A DNA stretch of 64,000 bases from DATASD01 sp035478835 (lineage in GTDB: Bacteria > Patescibacteriota > Saccharimonadia > Saccharimonadales > UBA4665), in assembly GCA_035478835.1 (NCBI GenBank), contig DATIJH010000001.1, positions 62,001-126,000 on the forward strand, written 5' to 3'. Positions 25,791 to 34,446 of the stretch are shown here, in pieces. A program made the translations under genes and the position numbers. Numbering within the stretch: position 1 is the first letter of the stretch; each line of letters opens with the position of its first letter. The notes below the pieces were generated by a model. That model did no database searches, was not told where the DNA came from, and was given only the letters and a program-made list of their open reading frames with translations.

Positions 25791-27017
25791 ATGTTCGAAC
25801 TTGTCCGCACCGCAGAGGTTGTGCCCGAAGTGCCCCGCGAAGTATACGTGACTCCTCAAGGTGAATGGCAAATTGGAAGTGACATGCGCATGGGGCGGCC
25901 CTTTCGCGAAGTAGCTGAGCCGTATTTTGCAGCGCAGACAGCTGAGCATTACGACCTGGTGGCCGATCTGGCTGAACAAATGCGTGAGACGGCAACGCCG
26001 GCGTTCCTCGATTGCAAGTCTCCTACCAAGATCACGCCGGTGCCGGTCGGCGCCCACCAAGAATATGACCATATTGGCCGAAGCCTGGCGCAATATCGCA
26101 CACAGGATGTGCCGGTCGGGCGCATCAGCTTGTACTGTAACTGGCCAAAGGACGCGAATCAGCACGATGCGTCGCGCACCATTGACGTTATTCGGGCGTT
26201 CCAGGATAAATATCCGGATTTGCCGGTGGCATACTGCATGCGCATGCTCAAACATCCGCCAACAATCGGTGAGGCGCGCAAGACGGCTCACGATGCGTCG
26301 CTTTTTGACGAACGCCAGTCAATGCGCACCGACGACATCCTCGTGTTCAACCACGACGGCGATATTACAAAACTCAACTCCGGACATTATCGCCTGATGG
26401 ATACAGCGTTCCGCAGGCCGGCGCCAGTGCCGACAACGTTGGTGTTTCCGCGCCTTCGCCACCAGCGTTTGCCGGGCGGCCATCTGCCAAACATGGACAG
26501 TGTGATCGCGTGGGACGATTGGTATGTAACGCGCATGGGCTGTTATTACGAAATGGGCTGCGGCGTAAGCGCCCGCGGGTCTATGGCGGCCGGCGGTATA
26601 AAACCTGAGCTGCGCCGCGGCGAAATCCTAGATCTTATTGCCACCATGCACCAAGGAAAACGCAGCGGACATATAAGCGCCAAAGCCGTGCCCGGGGCAT
26701 ACATTGAAACCGCTGCGCGCCATTTGTATGCACTGCTCGGGGCGTACGTGTCGCCCATCAATTTTTGGAAAGGTAACCTCAGCGCAACCGACGTCTACCG
26801 CGTGCAGTCACCGTACGACGTAGTAGACATCCCGTACAGCATCCGCGACACATTCATCGAGGAAATAGTGTACGCCCATGAGGGAGTATTAAAGCGCGTG
26901 ATACTCGAAGAAGGGGATAAAATGGGTTTGCGGGATGACGCGCGATTTGATCGCTGGGAGCGCATCATGCATTTGGCAAAGGTCGCCTTTGGCGGCGAAC
27001 CCAACATTAAACGTTGA
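25791..27017 (+). CDS. Hypothetical protein with GT-A-like features, 408 aa
   Basis: Not firmly recognised. The middle region reads like a nucleotide-sugar glycosyltransferase: DVIRAFQDKYPDLPVAYC, then ILVFNHDGDITKLN with a DGD that could be a DxD metal site, and later VIAWDDWYVTRMG. No TM helix. The start at 25791 is chosen because TATAAT (25776-25781) ends 9 nt upstream and longer frames run through tRNA-His. It may be a family-2-type transferase, a guess from motif layout only. Confidence 0.6.
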   Translation: MFELVRTAEVVPEVPREVYVTPQGEWQIGSDMRMGRPFREVAEPYFAAQTAEHYDLVADLAEQMRETATPAFLDCKSPTKITPVPVGAHQEYDHIGRSLAQYRTQDVPVGRISLYCNWPKDANQHDASRTIDVIRAFQDKYPDLPVAYCMRMLKHPPTIGEARKTAHDASLFDERQSMRTDDILVFNHDGDITKLNSGHYRLMDTAFRRPAPVPTTLVFPRLRHQRLPGGHLPNMDSVIAWDDWYVTRMGCYYEMGCGVSARGSMAAGGIKPELRRGEILDLIATMHQGKRSGHISAKAVPGAYIETAARHLYALLGAYVSPINFWKGNLSATDVYRVQSPYDVVDIPYSIRDTFIEEIVYAHEGVLKRVILEEGDKMGLRDDARFDRWERIMHLAKVAFGGEPNIKR

Positions 27018-27075
27018 TCGCGACTTAATCAGGCAACGCCGTCACAAAATAATCGAAATACATAGCGTGATAAAT

Positions 27076-27152
27076 TGGCGCCCCGGGAGGGAATTGAACC
27101 CCCGACCTTGAGCTTAGAAGTCTCTTGCTCTATCCAACTGAGCTACCGGGGC
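27076..27152 (-). tRNA. tRNA-Arg (anticodon TCT), weak anticodon stem
   Basis: 77 nt with CCA. Acceptor GCCCCGG/CCGGGGC, discriminator G, T-loop TTCAATT. Anticodon loop CTTCTAA gives TCT. The anticodon stem AGAGA/GCTCA has only three pairs: positions 27-43 (A-A) and 31-39 (A-G) do not pair. Confidence 0.93.
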
Positions 27153-27188
27153 AGGCCTACCGCTATTATACCAGAGGTGCGCCGGTAT

Positions 27189-27758
27189 TTAACCTTCTCG
27201 TAGTTGGCCTCGAAAGAATTTGCGGATCGGAAAGCTGAAAATCGTCATGCCGGCAAAGATGGTAAAACCGTGGCCGCTTGTAAACAGCCGGTACGTACGC
27301 AGACCCGGGACTTGACTGAGCGATGGTTTAACGATGTCGTCCTTGGCGGCATACACGGAAAGTATTTTGTGGCGCGCGGCGTCGCTGAGTGCGGCAAAGC
27401 TGGCGGGCAGTGCGGCGATAGATTCTTGCAGCAGCGGATTGCGCAAGTCCGGCATAGTTTTGAGCGGGCTGCAGAGCGTGACGACCTTGGTGACTGCCTC
27501 GGGCCGGGCGGCAAGGGCGTGAATGGCTGCGGTGCCGCCGGCGCTGACACCGATAATGTATAGGCTGCCGCCGGGCTTGGTGGCGTCAATGTCGCTCAGC
27601 AAGCGCGCCATTTTTGGCTCAAACGTGCTGGCGGCGTCTTCCCAGACGAACGCGCCGATGTGCGTTTCGAATCCGTACAATTCCCAAATATGTGCGAAAA
27701 ACCGGAACAGGCGATCGTAATCGCCCACTCCGGTTATAATGATAAGTCGTTTGCGCAT
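27189..27758 (-). CDS. Alpha/beta-hydrolase, 189 aa
   Basis: Small esterase/lipase-like protein. The N-terminal strand is RLIIITGVGDYD, the nucleophile elbow is IIGVSAGGTAA (G-x-S-x-G), the acid is in YAAKDDIV, and the histidine is in FTSGHGFTI. The longest frame would run into tRNA-Gly, so the start must be at 27758 (MRKRL) or 27773 (MGTII); I use the first. It may be co-transcribed with tRNA-Gly just upstream. Substrate unknown. Confidence 0.78.
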   Translation of the reverse strand: MRKRLIIITGVGDYDRLFRFFAHIWELYGFETHIGAFVWEDAASTFEPKMARLLSDIDATKPGGSLYIIGVSAGGTAAIHALAARPEAVTKVVTLCSPLKTMPDLRNPLLQESIAALPASFAALSDAARHKILSVYAAKDDIVKPSLSQVPGLRTYRLFTSGHGFTIFAGMTIFSFPIRKFFRGQLREG

Positions 27759-27811
27759 AATAATGGTGCCCATCGGGCAGTTCGCAGACGCGAGCAACGC
27801 GTCTTTTGGTC

Positions 27812-27886
27812 TGGTGCGAGTGGCGGGAATCGAACCCGCATCTCCAGCTTGGAAGGCTGGCATAATAGCCTTTATACAACACTCGC
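27812..27886 (-). tRNA. tRNA-Gly (anticodon TCC)
   Basis: 75 nt with CCA. Acceptor GCGAGTG/CACTCGC, discriminator A. Anticodon stem CCAGC/GCTGG around CTTCCAA gives TCC. T stem GCGGG/CCCGC. The D arm is A/T-rich and short. Confidence 0.96.
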
Positions 27887-28043
27887 GGTGCTGACCCTCA
27901 GGGGTATTATAGCAGAGGCGGCCACAATATTCCCACTTTCACACACGCTTATCCCCGTGCTCAAACACTGCGGACAAGATACCGCAAACTGCGCGCGGTT
28001 GGATAAGGTGTGCTGAAAGCGGGGCCAGTAGTAGATCGCGCGA

Positions 28044-29561
28044 TTAGATTTCGTTCAGGACTGTGATGTGGGCGCCAATGCTGTTGAGGCGCTCGGCCAA
28101 GTCTTCGTAGCCGCGGTTGATGGTGTAGACATTGCGCAGCACCGAAATGCCATCCGCGGCGAGCATGCCGATCAGCAATAAGCTGGCAGGCCTGAGGGCT
28201 GGCGGGCAAACCACGTCGGCTTTACTGAACTTATTGGGGCCTTGAATGTAAATGCGGTGCGGATCAGCGAGCTCGACTTGCATGCCGACTTTGGTCATCT
28301 CGGTGTAGTAAATGGCGCGGTTTTCGTACATCCAGTCGTGGATGAGCGTGCGGCCTTTGGCGACGCCGGCGATCGGCACGAAGTACGGCAGGTTGTCGGG
28401 ATTTAAGCCAGGCCAGAGATTGGGGTGTAGTTTGTCTGGAAGTGCGCGTAAACTGCCCTCGTGTTTTTCGATGGTGAGGTCGGCAAGATCAGTTTGGCCG
28501 TTGCCGGCTTTATATGGTTCGCTCAAATTATATTTGACGCCCATTTTACGAAGCTTGAGCAGCTCGAGCTCGATCCATTTGTATGGAACGCGCTTGATGG
28601 TGATCTTGGAGTTAGTGGTGATGGCCGCAGAGATAAAGAACATGGCTTCGATCGGGTCCTCGGTTGGCGCATAGGTGACGTTCTTTTTAATGAACGGAAT
28701 GCCCGAAACAGTGAGGTTTTGTGTGCCGATGCCGTTAATTTTTACCCCGAGCTTTTGCAAAAAGTAGCAGACGTCTTGCACCATGTAGTCGCCGCTGGCT
28801 GCGGAAATAGTAGTTGTTTCGGCAAAGCGCGCAGCTGCCATGAGGGCGTTTTCGGTGACGGTGTTGCCGGATTCGTAGAGCACAATGTTGTCGGCCGGTT
28901 TTTTGTCGACCGTGACCTCGTAGTGACCTTGCGTAGCCATGATGCTAACGCCGAACTCCTCGAGCGCGTAGAGGTGTGGCGTGACGGTGCGTTCGCCGAG
29001 CTTGCAGCCGCCGGCGTAGGGAATCTTAAATTCCTTAAAATCATGCAGCAGCGGGCCCATAAACATCAGGACGCTGCGCGTCTTGCGTGCCGAAACAGCG
29101 TTCATTTTGGCGAGGTCGAGCTTTTCGGGACGGCGGATTTCGACGTCGTTGCCGATCCATTTTACCTGCACGCCGATGCTTTCGAGTACTTCGATAATGC
29201 GGTGGACTTCCTCGATCCGCGGGAAGTTAATATAGCGCGTCACGCCGTAATTGAGCAGACTGGCGCACAGCAGGCCGACGGCGGCGTTTTTGCTGGTTTT
29301 GAGCGTGATTTCGCCGTGTAGTTCGTGGCCGCCCTCGATGCGCAGGTTCAAGCCCTGTTCGTTCAGGCTGAGCAGCTGCTTATTAAGTACGTCGCTGATC
29401 CGCCCGAGCGTCTCGAGGCTCAGGTTTTGATTGCCGCGCTCCATGCGGTTGACCGCTGACTGGCTGGTGCCGAGGCGTCGCGCAAATTCTGCTTGCGTCA
29501 GACCGCGCTCTTGCCGTATCTGGGAAATAAGGTTACCAATTTTCTCGTTTGCATTGTTCAT
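28044..29561 (-). CDS. murA: UDP-GlcNAc 1-carboxyvinyltransferase (MurA) with N-terminal XRE-type HTH
   Basis: 505 residues against about 420 for ordinary MurA. Residues about 8-62 form a Cro/C1-type helix-turn-helix (IRQERGLTQAEFARRLGTSQ, then SAVNRMERG). The remainder is MurA, which adds enolpyruvate to UDP-GlcNAc in the first committed peptidoglycan step. Catalytic markers are K91-N92, C186 in GGCKLGER and R191. Start at 29561 is chosen because TATGAT (29571-29576, minus strand) ends 9 nt upstream; a longer frame is open to 29765 but crosses the inverted repeat. The fusion suggests the enzyme may bind DNA. Confidence 0.92.
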   Translation of the reverse strand: MNNANEKIGNLISQIRQERGLTQAEFARRLGTSQSAVNRMERGNQNLSLETLGRISDVLNKQLLSLNEQGLNLRIEGGHELHGEITLKTSKNAAVGLLCASLLNYGVTRYINFPRIEEVHRIIEVLESIGVQVKWIGNDVEIRRPEKLDLAKMNAVSARKTRSVLMFMGPLLHDFKEFKIPYAGGCKLGERTVTPHLYALEEFGVSIMATQGHYEVTVDKKPADNIVLYESGNTVTENALMAAARFAETTTISAASGDYMVQDVCYFLQKLGVKINGIGTQNLTVSGIPFIKKNVTYAPTEDPIEAMFFISAAITTNSKITIKRVPYKWIELELLKLRKMGVKYNLSEPYKAGNGQTDLADLTIEKHEGSLRALPDKLHPNLWPGLNPDNLPYFVPIAGVAKGRTLIHDWMYENRAIYYTEMTKVGMQVELADPHRIYIQGPNKFSKADVVCPPALRPASLLLIGMLAADGISVLRNVYTINRGYEDLAERLNSIGAHITVLNEI

Positions 29562-29619
29562 AACGCTATGATCATACCATATATGATATTTCGTGCAAGT
29601 ATTTTTAGCTTTAGATGGG

Positions 29620-29743
29620 CGGCAGCGCTTTTGGGCTTTATGGAGGGTCCAGCGTAATGCAACCGGAGAAATCCCTCGGCCCTTGTGGCCGAAGGCGATC
29701 TCCCCGCGTGTAATGCACTCCATAAAGCCCAAAAGCGCTGCCG
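29620..29743. repeat. 124-bp element with 26-bp perfect inverted terminal repeats
   Basis: The arm at 29620-29645 is exactly complementary to 29718-29743. The stem extends by GGG/CCC with one bulge (29617-29619 with 29745-29747). Inside are further pairings (GGAGA 29665-29669 with TCTCC 29699-29703; CGGCC 29677-29681 with GGCCG 29687-29691) and a 9/10 direct repeat (29652-29661, 29708-29717). It lies between the divergent murA and glyA promoters and outside both predicted transcripts. No transposase and no clear target duplication. MITE-like or a cruciform regulatory site. Confidence 0.85.
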
Positions 29744-29827
29744 ACCCGGCATAAAAATGGTACAATAATTATATGATCTAGCTACGCATCACAATCTGAG
29801 GGAGGGAAAAGTTAAGAGGGACTACCA

Positions 29828-31114
29828 ATGGCAGTATTTGATGATGCAATTGCGGCGCTGATCGCCGCCGAAGAAGAACGACAACGTGACGGCTTGGAGC
29901 TGATTCCAAGCGAAAATTATGTGAGCCGCCAGGTGCTTGACGCCATGGGCAGCGTGCTCACCAATAAATATTCCGAGGGCTTTCCAAAGCGGCGCTACTA
30001 CGGCGGCCAGGAGAACACCGACAAGATCGAGCAATTGGCGATTGACCGCGCCAAAGCGCTGTTCGGCGCCGACCACGCCAACGTGCAGCCGCACTCCGGC
30101 GCGCAGGCCAACGAGGCCGCGTACCACTCGTGGCTCGAACCAGGCGACACTATTTTGGGCATGGAGCTCAGCCACGGCGGCCACCTTACGCATGGCCGGC
30201 CTGGAACGGTGCTCGCCAAACTGTTTAATTTTGTGCGCTACGGCATGAAGGACGTCGAAACTGGCGAGATCGACTACGAACAGCTGCGCGCGCTGGCGCT
30301 CAAGCACAAGCCTAAGATTATTTTGGCCGGGTTTTCGTCGTTTCCGCGCGAGCTGGATTACGCCAAGTTTGCCGAGATCGGCAAGGAAGTCAACGCCGTT
30401 TTGATGATGGACATGGCGCACATCGCCGGGCTTATCGCCGGCAAACAGCTCAAAAATCCGCTCGATTATGGCTTTCATATTGTAACGACGACTACACACA
30501 AGACGCTCCGCGGGCCGCGCGGCGGCATGATTTTGACGCGCGGCACGGTAGGCAATCCGCTCAAAGCGCCGGAAAAAACGGTGGAAAACTTGCCCGTATT
30601 GGTTGACCGTACGGTGTTTCCGGGCGTACAGGGCGGCCCACTTGAGCACGTCATTGCCGCCAAGGCCGTCAGTTTTTACGAGGCTGCCCAGCCGGAATTC
30701 CAGCAGTATGCCAAGCAGGTGTTATTGAACGCGCAGGCGCTGGCCACGGCGCTGATGGGCAAAGGTTTTAAATTAGTGACGAACGGCACCGACAACCACA
30801 TGGTGGTGGCCGATGTGCAGCGCAGCTTTGGGATTCATGGCGGCGAGGCCGAGGGCGTGCTCGACCGCATTGGCCTGAACCTCAACAAAAATGTGATTCC
30901 GGACGATCCGCTGCCGCCGTTCCGGCCAAGCGGCATACGTTTGGGTACGCCGGCGATCACAACGCGCGGGCTCAAAGAGTCCGACATGGAACTCATCGCC
31001 GCGTGGATGTTGGACGCCATCACGCACCGCGCTGATGATAAAAAACTCGACCAGCTCCGCCGTGAAGTGACGGCGTTCGCCAAGCAGTTTCCGCTGCCAA
31101 GCGACCAAAAATAA
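29828..31114 (+). CDS. glyA: Serine hydroxymethyltransferase
   Basis: 428 residues. PLP enzyme converting serine and tetrahydrofolate to glycine and methylene-THF. Start block LELIPSENYVS, NVQPHSGAQAN, the PLP-lysine motif TTTTHKTLRGPRGG (Lys near 224) and GLAAHNTI-equivalent blocks are intact. Promoter candidates TACAAT (29761-29766) or TATGAT (29772-29777) give a real leader with purine-rich GAGGG before the ATG. In a reduced genome this may be one of few one-carbon enzymes; folP is 4 kb away. Confidence 0.97.
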   Translation: MAVFDDAIAALIAAEEERQRDGLELIPSENYVSRQVLDAMGSVLTNKYSEGFPKRRYYGGQENTDKIEQLAIDRAKALFGADHANVQPHSGAQANEAAYHSWLEPGDTILGMELSHGGHLTHGRPGTVLAKLFNFVRYGMKDVETGEIDYEQLRALALKHKPKIILAGFSSFPRELDYAKFAEIGKEVNAVLMMDMAHIAGLIAGKQLKNPLDYGFHIVTTTTHKTLRGPRGGMILTRGTVGNPLKAPEKTVENLPVLVDRTVFPGVQGGPLEHVIAAKAVSFYEAAQPEFQQYAKQVLLNAQALATALMGKGFKLVTNGTDNHMVVADVQRSFGIHGGEAEGVLDRIGLNLNKNVIPDDPLPPFRPSGIRLGTPAITTRGLKESDMELIAAWMLDAITHRADDKKLDQLRREVTAFAKQFPLPSDQK

Positions 31115-31126
31115 GGGGACGATAAC

Positions 31127-31158
31127 AAAAAACCGGGCGATTTTACTGCCCGGTTTTT
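31127..31158. terminator. Bidirectional intrinsic terminator
   Basis: ACCGGGC (31132-31138) pairs with GCCCGGT (31148-31154), extended by flanking A/T runs, with a 9-nt loop and TTTTT. The A-run on the other side lets it serve both glyA and the convergent gene at 31175-32134. Confidence 0.92.
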
Positions 31159-31174
31159 GCTTTACCAAAAGTGA

Positions 31175-32134
31175 TTATGCGCCAATAGGGCCGTACAAAT
31201 CCTTCAGGTCTGGATACCATGCGCCCGGCATAAGCCGGTTGTTAAAGTCGGCGACGCGACTATCGCGTTCGACGCCGGCTGGCATGTGGATCCTTTGGTC
31301 TGGGTTGGTCACGACAATGCCGTCGTACCCCGAGGCCTGCAGCGCTTCCGTCGCCAAAGCTATCGAGCCAAGCGCACCAACGTGCGGCAGTTCAACTGCT
31401 GGCGCAACTTCTTCGTCGGCTTGCGTCTCGATAACGGCGGCTGCTGTGCGCGGCTCTGGTTCGGCTGTGTGCGGCTCTTGCTCAAAAGCAGGAGTGTCTG
31501 TTTGCGGCCAGTCATATCCCTGGTCTGCGGTTTGGGCAGGCGGTTCGCCGCCAAGTTCGCTAAGGGGAACCGGGTTCGGGTCAAGGTGGAGCGCTTGTAG
31601 ATCTGTATATGCGCGGAGTGCGGTGCGCGTAAGGACCTCGGTGTCGCTGGTGGCGCTTCCTGCAGGATGCAATGCTTCATCGGCAGCAACCAGTGCCCGT
31701 AATGATGCCAAGTGCGCGCCAGTGAATGCGGTTTCGGTGTTGTCGCCCGCGAACACTGCAGGTGCGGCCACTGTTTCTTGTAGGGTTTCTGGCTCGCCGG
31801 CGGCTGGTTGGTCATCGCCAAAATTTTCGAGGTCGGCAAACCATCGCACTGTGTCATCTGGTGTTGCGGCGTCGGCGCCCCAACCGCGGTTTGCTGGCGT
31901 TTCGGTCTCGACTGTATCGGCAGCTTCGACTAATGCGTGGCGGCCCGATTCACTTGTAACTTGTGTAGTCTGCACTACACGCGTTATGTCAGGCTCACCA
32001 TCTCTGATAAAGGGGAAGGTGCCCGTGCTATCAATACCCGGGATAGTTGTTCCGTTCGGGTGCAGCGGGACCTCGTTGGCGGCAATTCCGGCAATTTCTG
32101 GTGGTGTCCATAGATTCTGTTCTGGTGCTGACAT
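31175..32134 (-). CDS. Hypothetical acidic low-complexity protein, 319 aa
   Basis: Unrecognised. Strongly acidic, Ala/Pro/Glu/Thr-rich, with no TM or signal. A more ordered C-terminus (about 250-319) reads GSIALATEALQASGYDGIVVTNPDQRIHMP and ends in a W-Y-P-D-L segment. GGGAG precedes the ATG. Such proteins occur in CPR genomes as unannotated cytoplasmic or secretion-linked factors; no role is assigned. Confidence 0.6.
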   Translation of the reverse strand: MSAPEQNLWTPPEIAGIAANEVPLHPNGTTIPGIDSTGTFPFIRDGEPDITRVVQTTQVTSESGRHALVEAADTVETETPANRGWGADAATPDDTVRWFADLENFGDDQPAAGEPETLQETVAAPAVFAGDNTETAFTGAHLASLRALVAADEALHPAGSATSDTEVLTRTALRAYTDLQALHLDPNPVPLSELGGEPPAQTADQGYDWPQTDTPAFEQEPHTAEPEPRTAAAVIETQADEEVAPAVELPHVGALGSIALATEALQASGYDGIVVTNPDQRIHMPAGVERDSRVADFNNRLMPGAWYPDLKDLYGPIGA

Positions 32135-32269
32135 ACATCTCCCATGCGTATTTATTAATCACAAGTCGCTATTATTGCGCTGGTTGGTGGTAAATGCAAG
32201 TATTTTTGCCAAACAATTTACGGGCAAGTTAATGAAGTGATATGCTAAGGCCAAATAGGGAGAGGTACC

Positions 32270-32719
32270 GTGGCGGATTGGCAGCAAAGACATAAAGTAG
32301 TGCCGGCAGTGTATATTGTGCTGCGCCAAAACGGCAAAATTTTGGTCGCTCAGCGCGCCAACACCGGATATATGGACGGCTATTACAGCCTGCCCTCCGG
32401 CCACTTGGATGGCGGTGAGCCGGCAACCGTGGCGGCTTGCCGCGAGGCGCTTGAGGAGGTGGCTGTGCGCATCAAGCCCGAAGACCTTCAGTTCGCCCAT
32501 GTTTCGCACCGCTTGGCCATGGAGGGCGATCACGAGCGCATTGACTTTTACTTTACGGTTACCAAGTGGGAAGGTGAGCCCAAAAACAACGAGCCGCACA
32601 AATGCAGCGAAATCCGCTGGGTTGCACCGGATGACCTGCCCGAGCCTATGGCGCCCGAAGTCGCCCACGCGGTTGCCTGTATCGAAAACAGCCAATCGTT
32701 TTCTGAATACGGCTTTTAG
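32270..32719 (+). CDS. Nudix hydrolase
   Basis: 149 residues from GTG, with GGGAGAGG just upstream. The Nudix box is canonical: G44 to V66 with E50, R58-E59 and E62-E63 in the GX5EX7REUXEEXGU order. The upstream strand VVPAVYIVLRQNGKILVAQRAN is typical of ADP-ribose/8-oxo-dGTP-type members. It hydrolyses a nucleoside diphosphate-X substrate not identifiable here. Its stop overlaps the convergent gene by 4 nt. Confidence 0.9.
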   Translation: MADWQQRHKVVPAVYIVLRQNGKILVAQRANTGYMDGYYSLPSGHLDGGEPATVAACREALEEVAVRIKPEDLQFAHVSHRLAMEGDHERIDFYFTVTKWEGEPKNNEPHKCSEIRWVAPDDLPEPMAPEVAHAVACIENSQSFSEYGF

Positions 32720-33318
32720 GCGACTTCGATGTCCTGAATGGCAAGTAGGCCTACGCTTGCGGCAACGGTATATTCGGCAAGCCGTTGGATATGTGCCAGA
32801 GGTTCCGGAAGGGTCTGTATGCGTTTGCGTGGAACTCTGTTTTGTTTCCATGCCAGATCGACAACGCGCGCGTCAAAGCTGTCGTCGTTGGTGCTGATTG
32901 ATAGCTCGCCAATTGGTGATTTGCCTTGCCGGTCACTATCGATGCCGTCTATAAAGCCGTGGATGACCCGGATATCCTCGTCGCTCACAAGTTCTGGCAA
33001 CTTTACGGCAGCGTTGACGGTGCCATTCGGACTTTGTGCGAGCCTGTAGCTCGCCACTCGCCCCAAGTCGCCACGAACTACCCAGCGGTTCTCTAGCCGC
33101 TCTTGTGTAAGATGGATAAACGGTATGTTTTTGTCGCGCCCAGGAGTAGGGCGCACTATAAGGTGGTAGTAAGGGTTCTGCTCTGGCAACAGAGGGCGTC
33201 TAATAGCCTTGCCCTGTTCCGGTCGAATAAACATGGCGCGGATATGGCAGTTACTAAGGCTGACATCGTGGCTGCGCTCAGGTGTGGCGGCTTCGGGGAT
33301 GCCGTGAATACTTGACAT
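32716..33318 (-). CDS. Hypothetical protein, 200 aa
   Basis: Unrecognised soluble protein. The middle contains a beta-rich block (YYHLIVRPTPGRDKNIPFIHL) and the end is helical. It has the clearest two-element promoter of a leaderless gene here (TTGACA and TATTTT, 33325-33352), so expression is probably real. Confidence 0.6.
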   Translation of the reverse strand: MSSIHGIPEAATPERSHDVSLSNCHIRAMFIRPEQGKAIRRPLLPEQNPYYHLIVRPTPGRDKNIPFIHLTQERLENRWVVRGDLGRVASYRLAQSPNGTVNAAVKLPELVSDEDIRVIHGFIDGIDSDRQGKSPIGELSISTNDDSFDARVVDLAWKQNRVPRKRIQTLPEPLAHIQRLAEYTVAASVGLLAIQDIEVA

Positions 33319-33324
33319 GAATTA

Positions 33325-33352
33325 AAAATAAACCTTTTTGGCGTAATGTCAA
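33325..33352 (-). promoter_or_regulatory. Two-box promoter of a leaderless gene
   Basis: On the minus strand TTGACA (33347-33352) and TATTTT (33325-33330) are 16 nt apart, and the -10 ends 6 nt before the ATG at 33318. No room exists for a Shine-Dalgarno. Confidence 0.7.
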
Positions 33353-33364
33353 CTATATTGTTAG

Positions 33365-34384
33365 TTATATTAGCTCGGGCTCTTGCTCGAGTGTGATGCC
33401 GTATTTGGTGCGTACGATGCCGATAACTTCGTCGCGGAATGTGGCAAGGTCCTGATAGTTGTGGGCGTTTTCGTTAATAAATACCAGTGCGTTGTTGGCG
33501 AAGGTGCGCATGCCGTAATCGGCGTAATCCTTGAGGCCGGCATGCTCGAGCAGCCAGCCAGCCGGCAGCTTGAAGGTGCCGTCGGGCTGCTCAAATATAG
33601 GCAGATTAGGGTACTTATGCCGCAATTCGTCGGCGGTCCAGGCGTCCACGATCGGATTCTTAAAGAATGAGCCGGTATTTGGCAGTTCTTTCGGGTCGGG
33701 CAAACGCTGGGTGCGGATGGCGATAACGGCGTCGCGGATGGCGTCCGGCGTGTAATCGGTGACGTGCCGGGCGTCGAGCATGGCTTGCAGGCGCGGATAA
33801 AACGGCGGCACCGGTTTCTCTTTGAATAAGCCCAGTGTGATGCTGGCAATAAGGTATCGGCGGCCTTCGAGCGGCTTAAAAATGCTGGTGCGATACCCGA
33901 ACCCGCAGTCGTCTTTTTTGAGCGTCACAAAGCTGCGTGTGGTGAGATCATAAGCTTCGAGTTCTATAAAAGTATCGGCGATTTCCTGGCCGTACGCGCC
34001 CACGTTTTGCACGGGCGTTGCACCGGCCGAACCCGGAATCAGCGAAAGCGCCTCAATGCCGCTCAGGTTTTTGCGGACGCTGTGCGCGACGGCGTCGTCC
34101 CAGTTTTCGCCAGCGCCAATGCGCACCACGCTGAACTCGGCCGTATCTTGGATGATCTCGAACCCTTCGATTTTGTTGACGATGACTAGGCCGGCAAAGC
34201 CTTCGTCGCGCACGATAACATTGCTGCCGCCGCCGAGCGTCAGGATGGGCAGTTTGTTGTCGAGCGCCCAGTTTGCGGCCTCGACCAAGGCTTCGCGCTT
34301 CTTGGCTACGGTCAGATACCGCGCCGGCCCGCCGAGCCGCATAGTGGTGTAATCGCGAAGGGGAACGTTTTCGAGTAGCTTCAT
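33365..34384 (-). CDS. murB: UDP-N-acetylmuramate dehydrogenase MurB
   Basis: 339 residues, type I (E. coli-like) length. FAD enzyme reducing enolpyruvyl-UDP-GlcNAc to UDP-MurNAc, the step after MurA. The FAD domain carries LTLGGGSNVIVRDEG and SLIPGSAGATPVQNVGAYGQEI. The substrate domain has GYRTSIFK and the catalytic NTGSFFKNP serine block. TATACT (coding strand; 34393-34398) ends 8 nt upstream. It is divergent from an XRE regulator. Confidence 0.97.
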   Translation of the reverse strand: MKLLENVPLRDYTTMRLGGPARYLTVAKKREALVEAANWALDNKLPILTLGGGSNVIVRDEGFAGLVIVNKIEGFEIIQDTAEFSVVRIGAGENWDDAVAHSVRKNLSGIEALSLIPGSAGATPVQNVGAYGQEIADTFIELEAYDLTTRSFVTLKKDDCGFGYRTSIFKPLEGRRYLIASITLGLFKEKPVPPFYPRLQAMLDARHVTDYTPDAIRDAVIAIRTQRLPDPKELPNTGSFFKNPIVDAWTADELRHKYPNLPIFEQPDGTFKLPAGWLLEHAGLKDYADYGMRTFANNALVFINENAHNYQDLATFRDEVIGIVRTKYGITLEQEPELI

Positions 34385-34446
34385 TAAAATACAGTATAGC
34401 GCTTTTTGCTTGCTCCGTCAGGGGTTGCAAGGTAAAATACAAGGGT

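Noticed and set aside
27759..27863. N-terminal extension of the small hydrolase
   Set aside because: It runs into tRNA-Gly, so the start must be downstream.
28461..29321. 286-aa plus-strand ORF opposite murA
   Set aside because: Antisense shadow of a clearly conserved enzyme; no start signals.
29620..29743. CRISPR array
   Set aside because: Only one inverted pair, no repeat-spacer periodicity, no cas genes anywhere in the window.
29562..29765. N-terminal extension of the murA frame
   Set aside because: It crosses the inverted repeat and the -10 box, and the HTH begins just after 29561.
29646..29827. Riboswitch upstream of glyA
   Set aside because: The structured part lies upstream of the predicted glyA start site, and I recognise no glycine, THF or SAM core.
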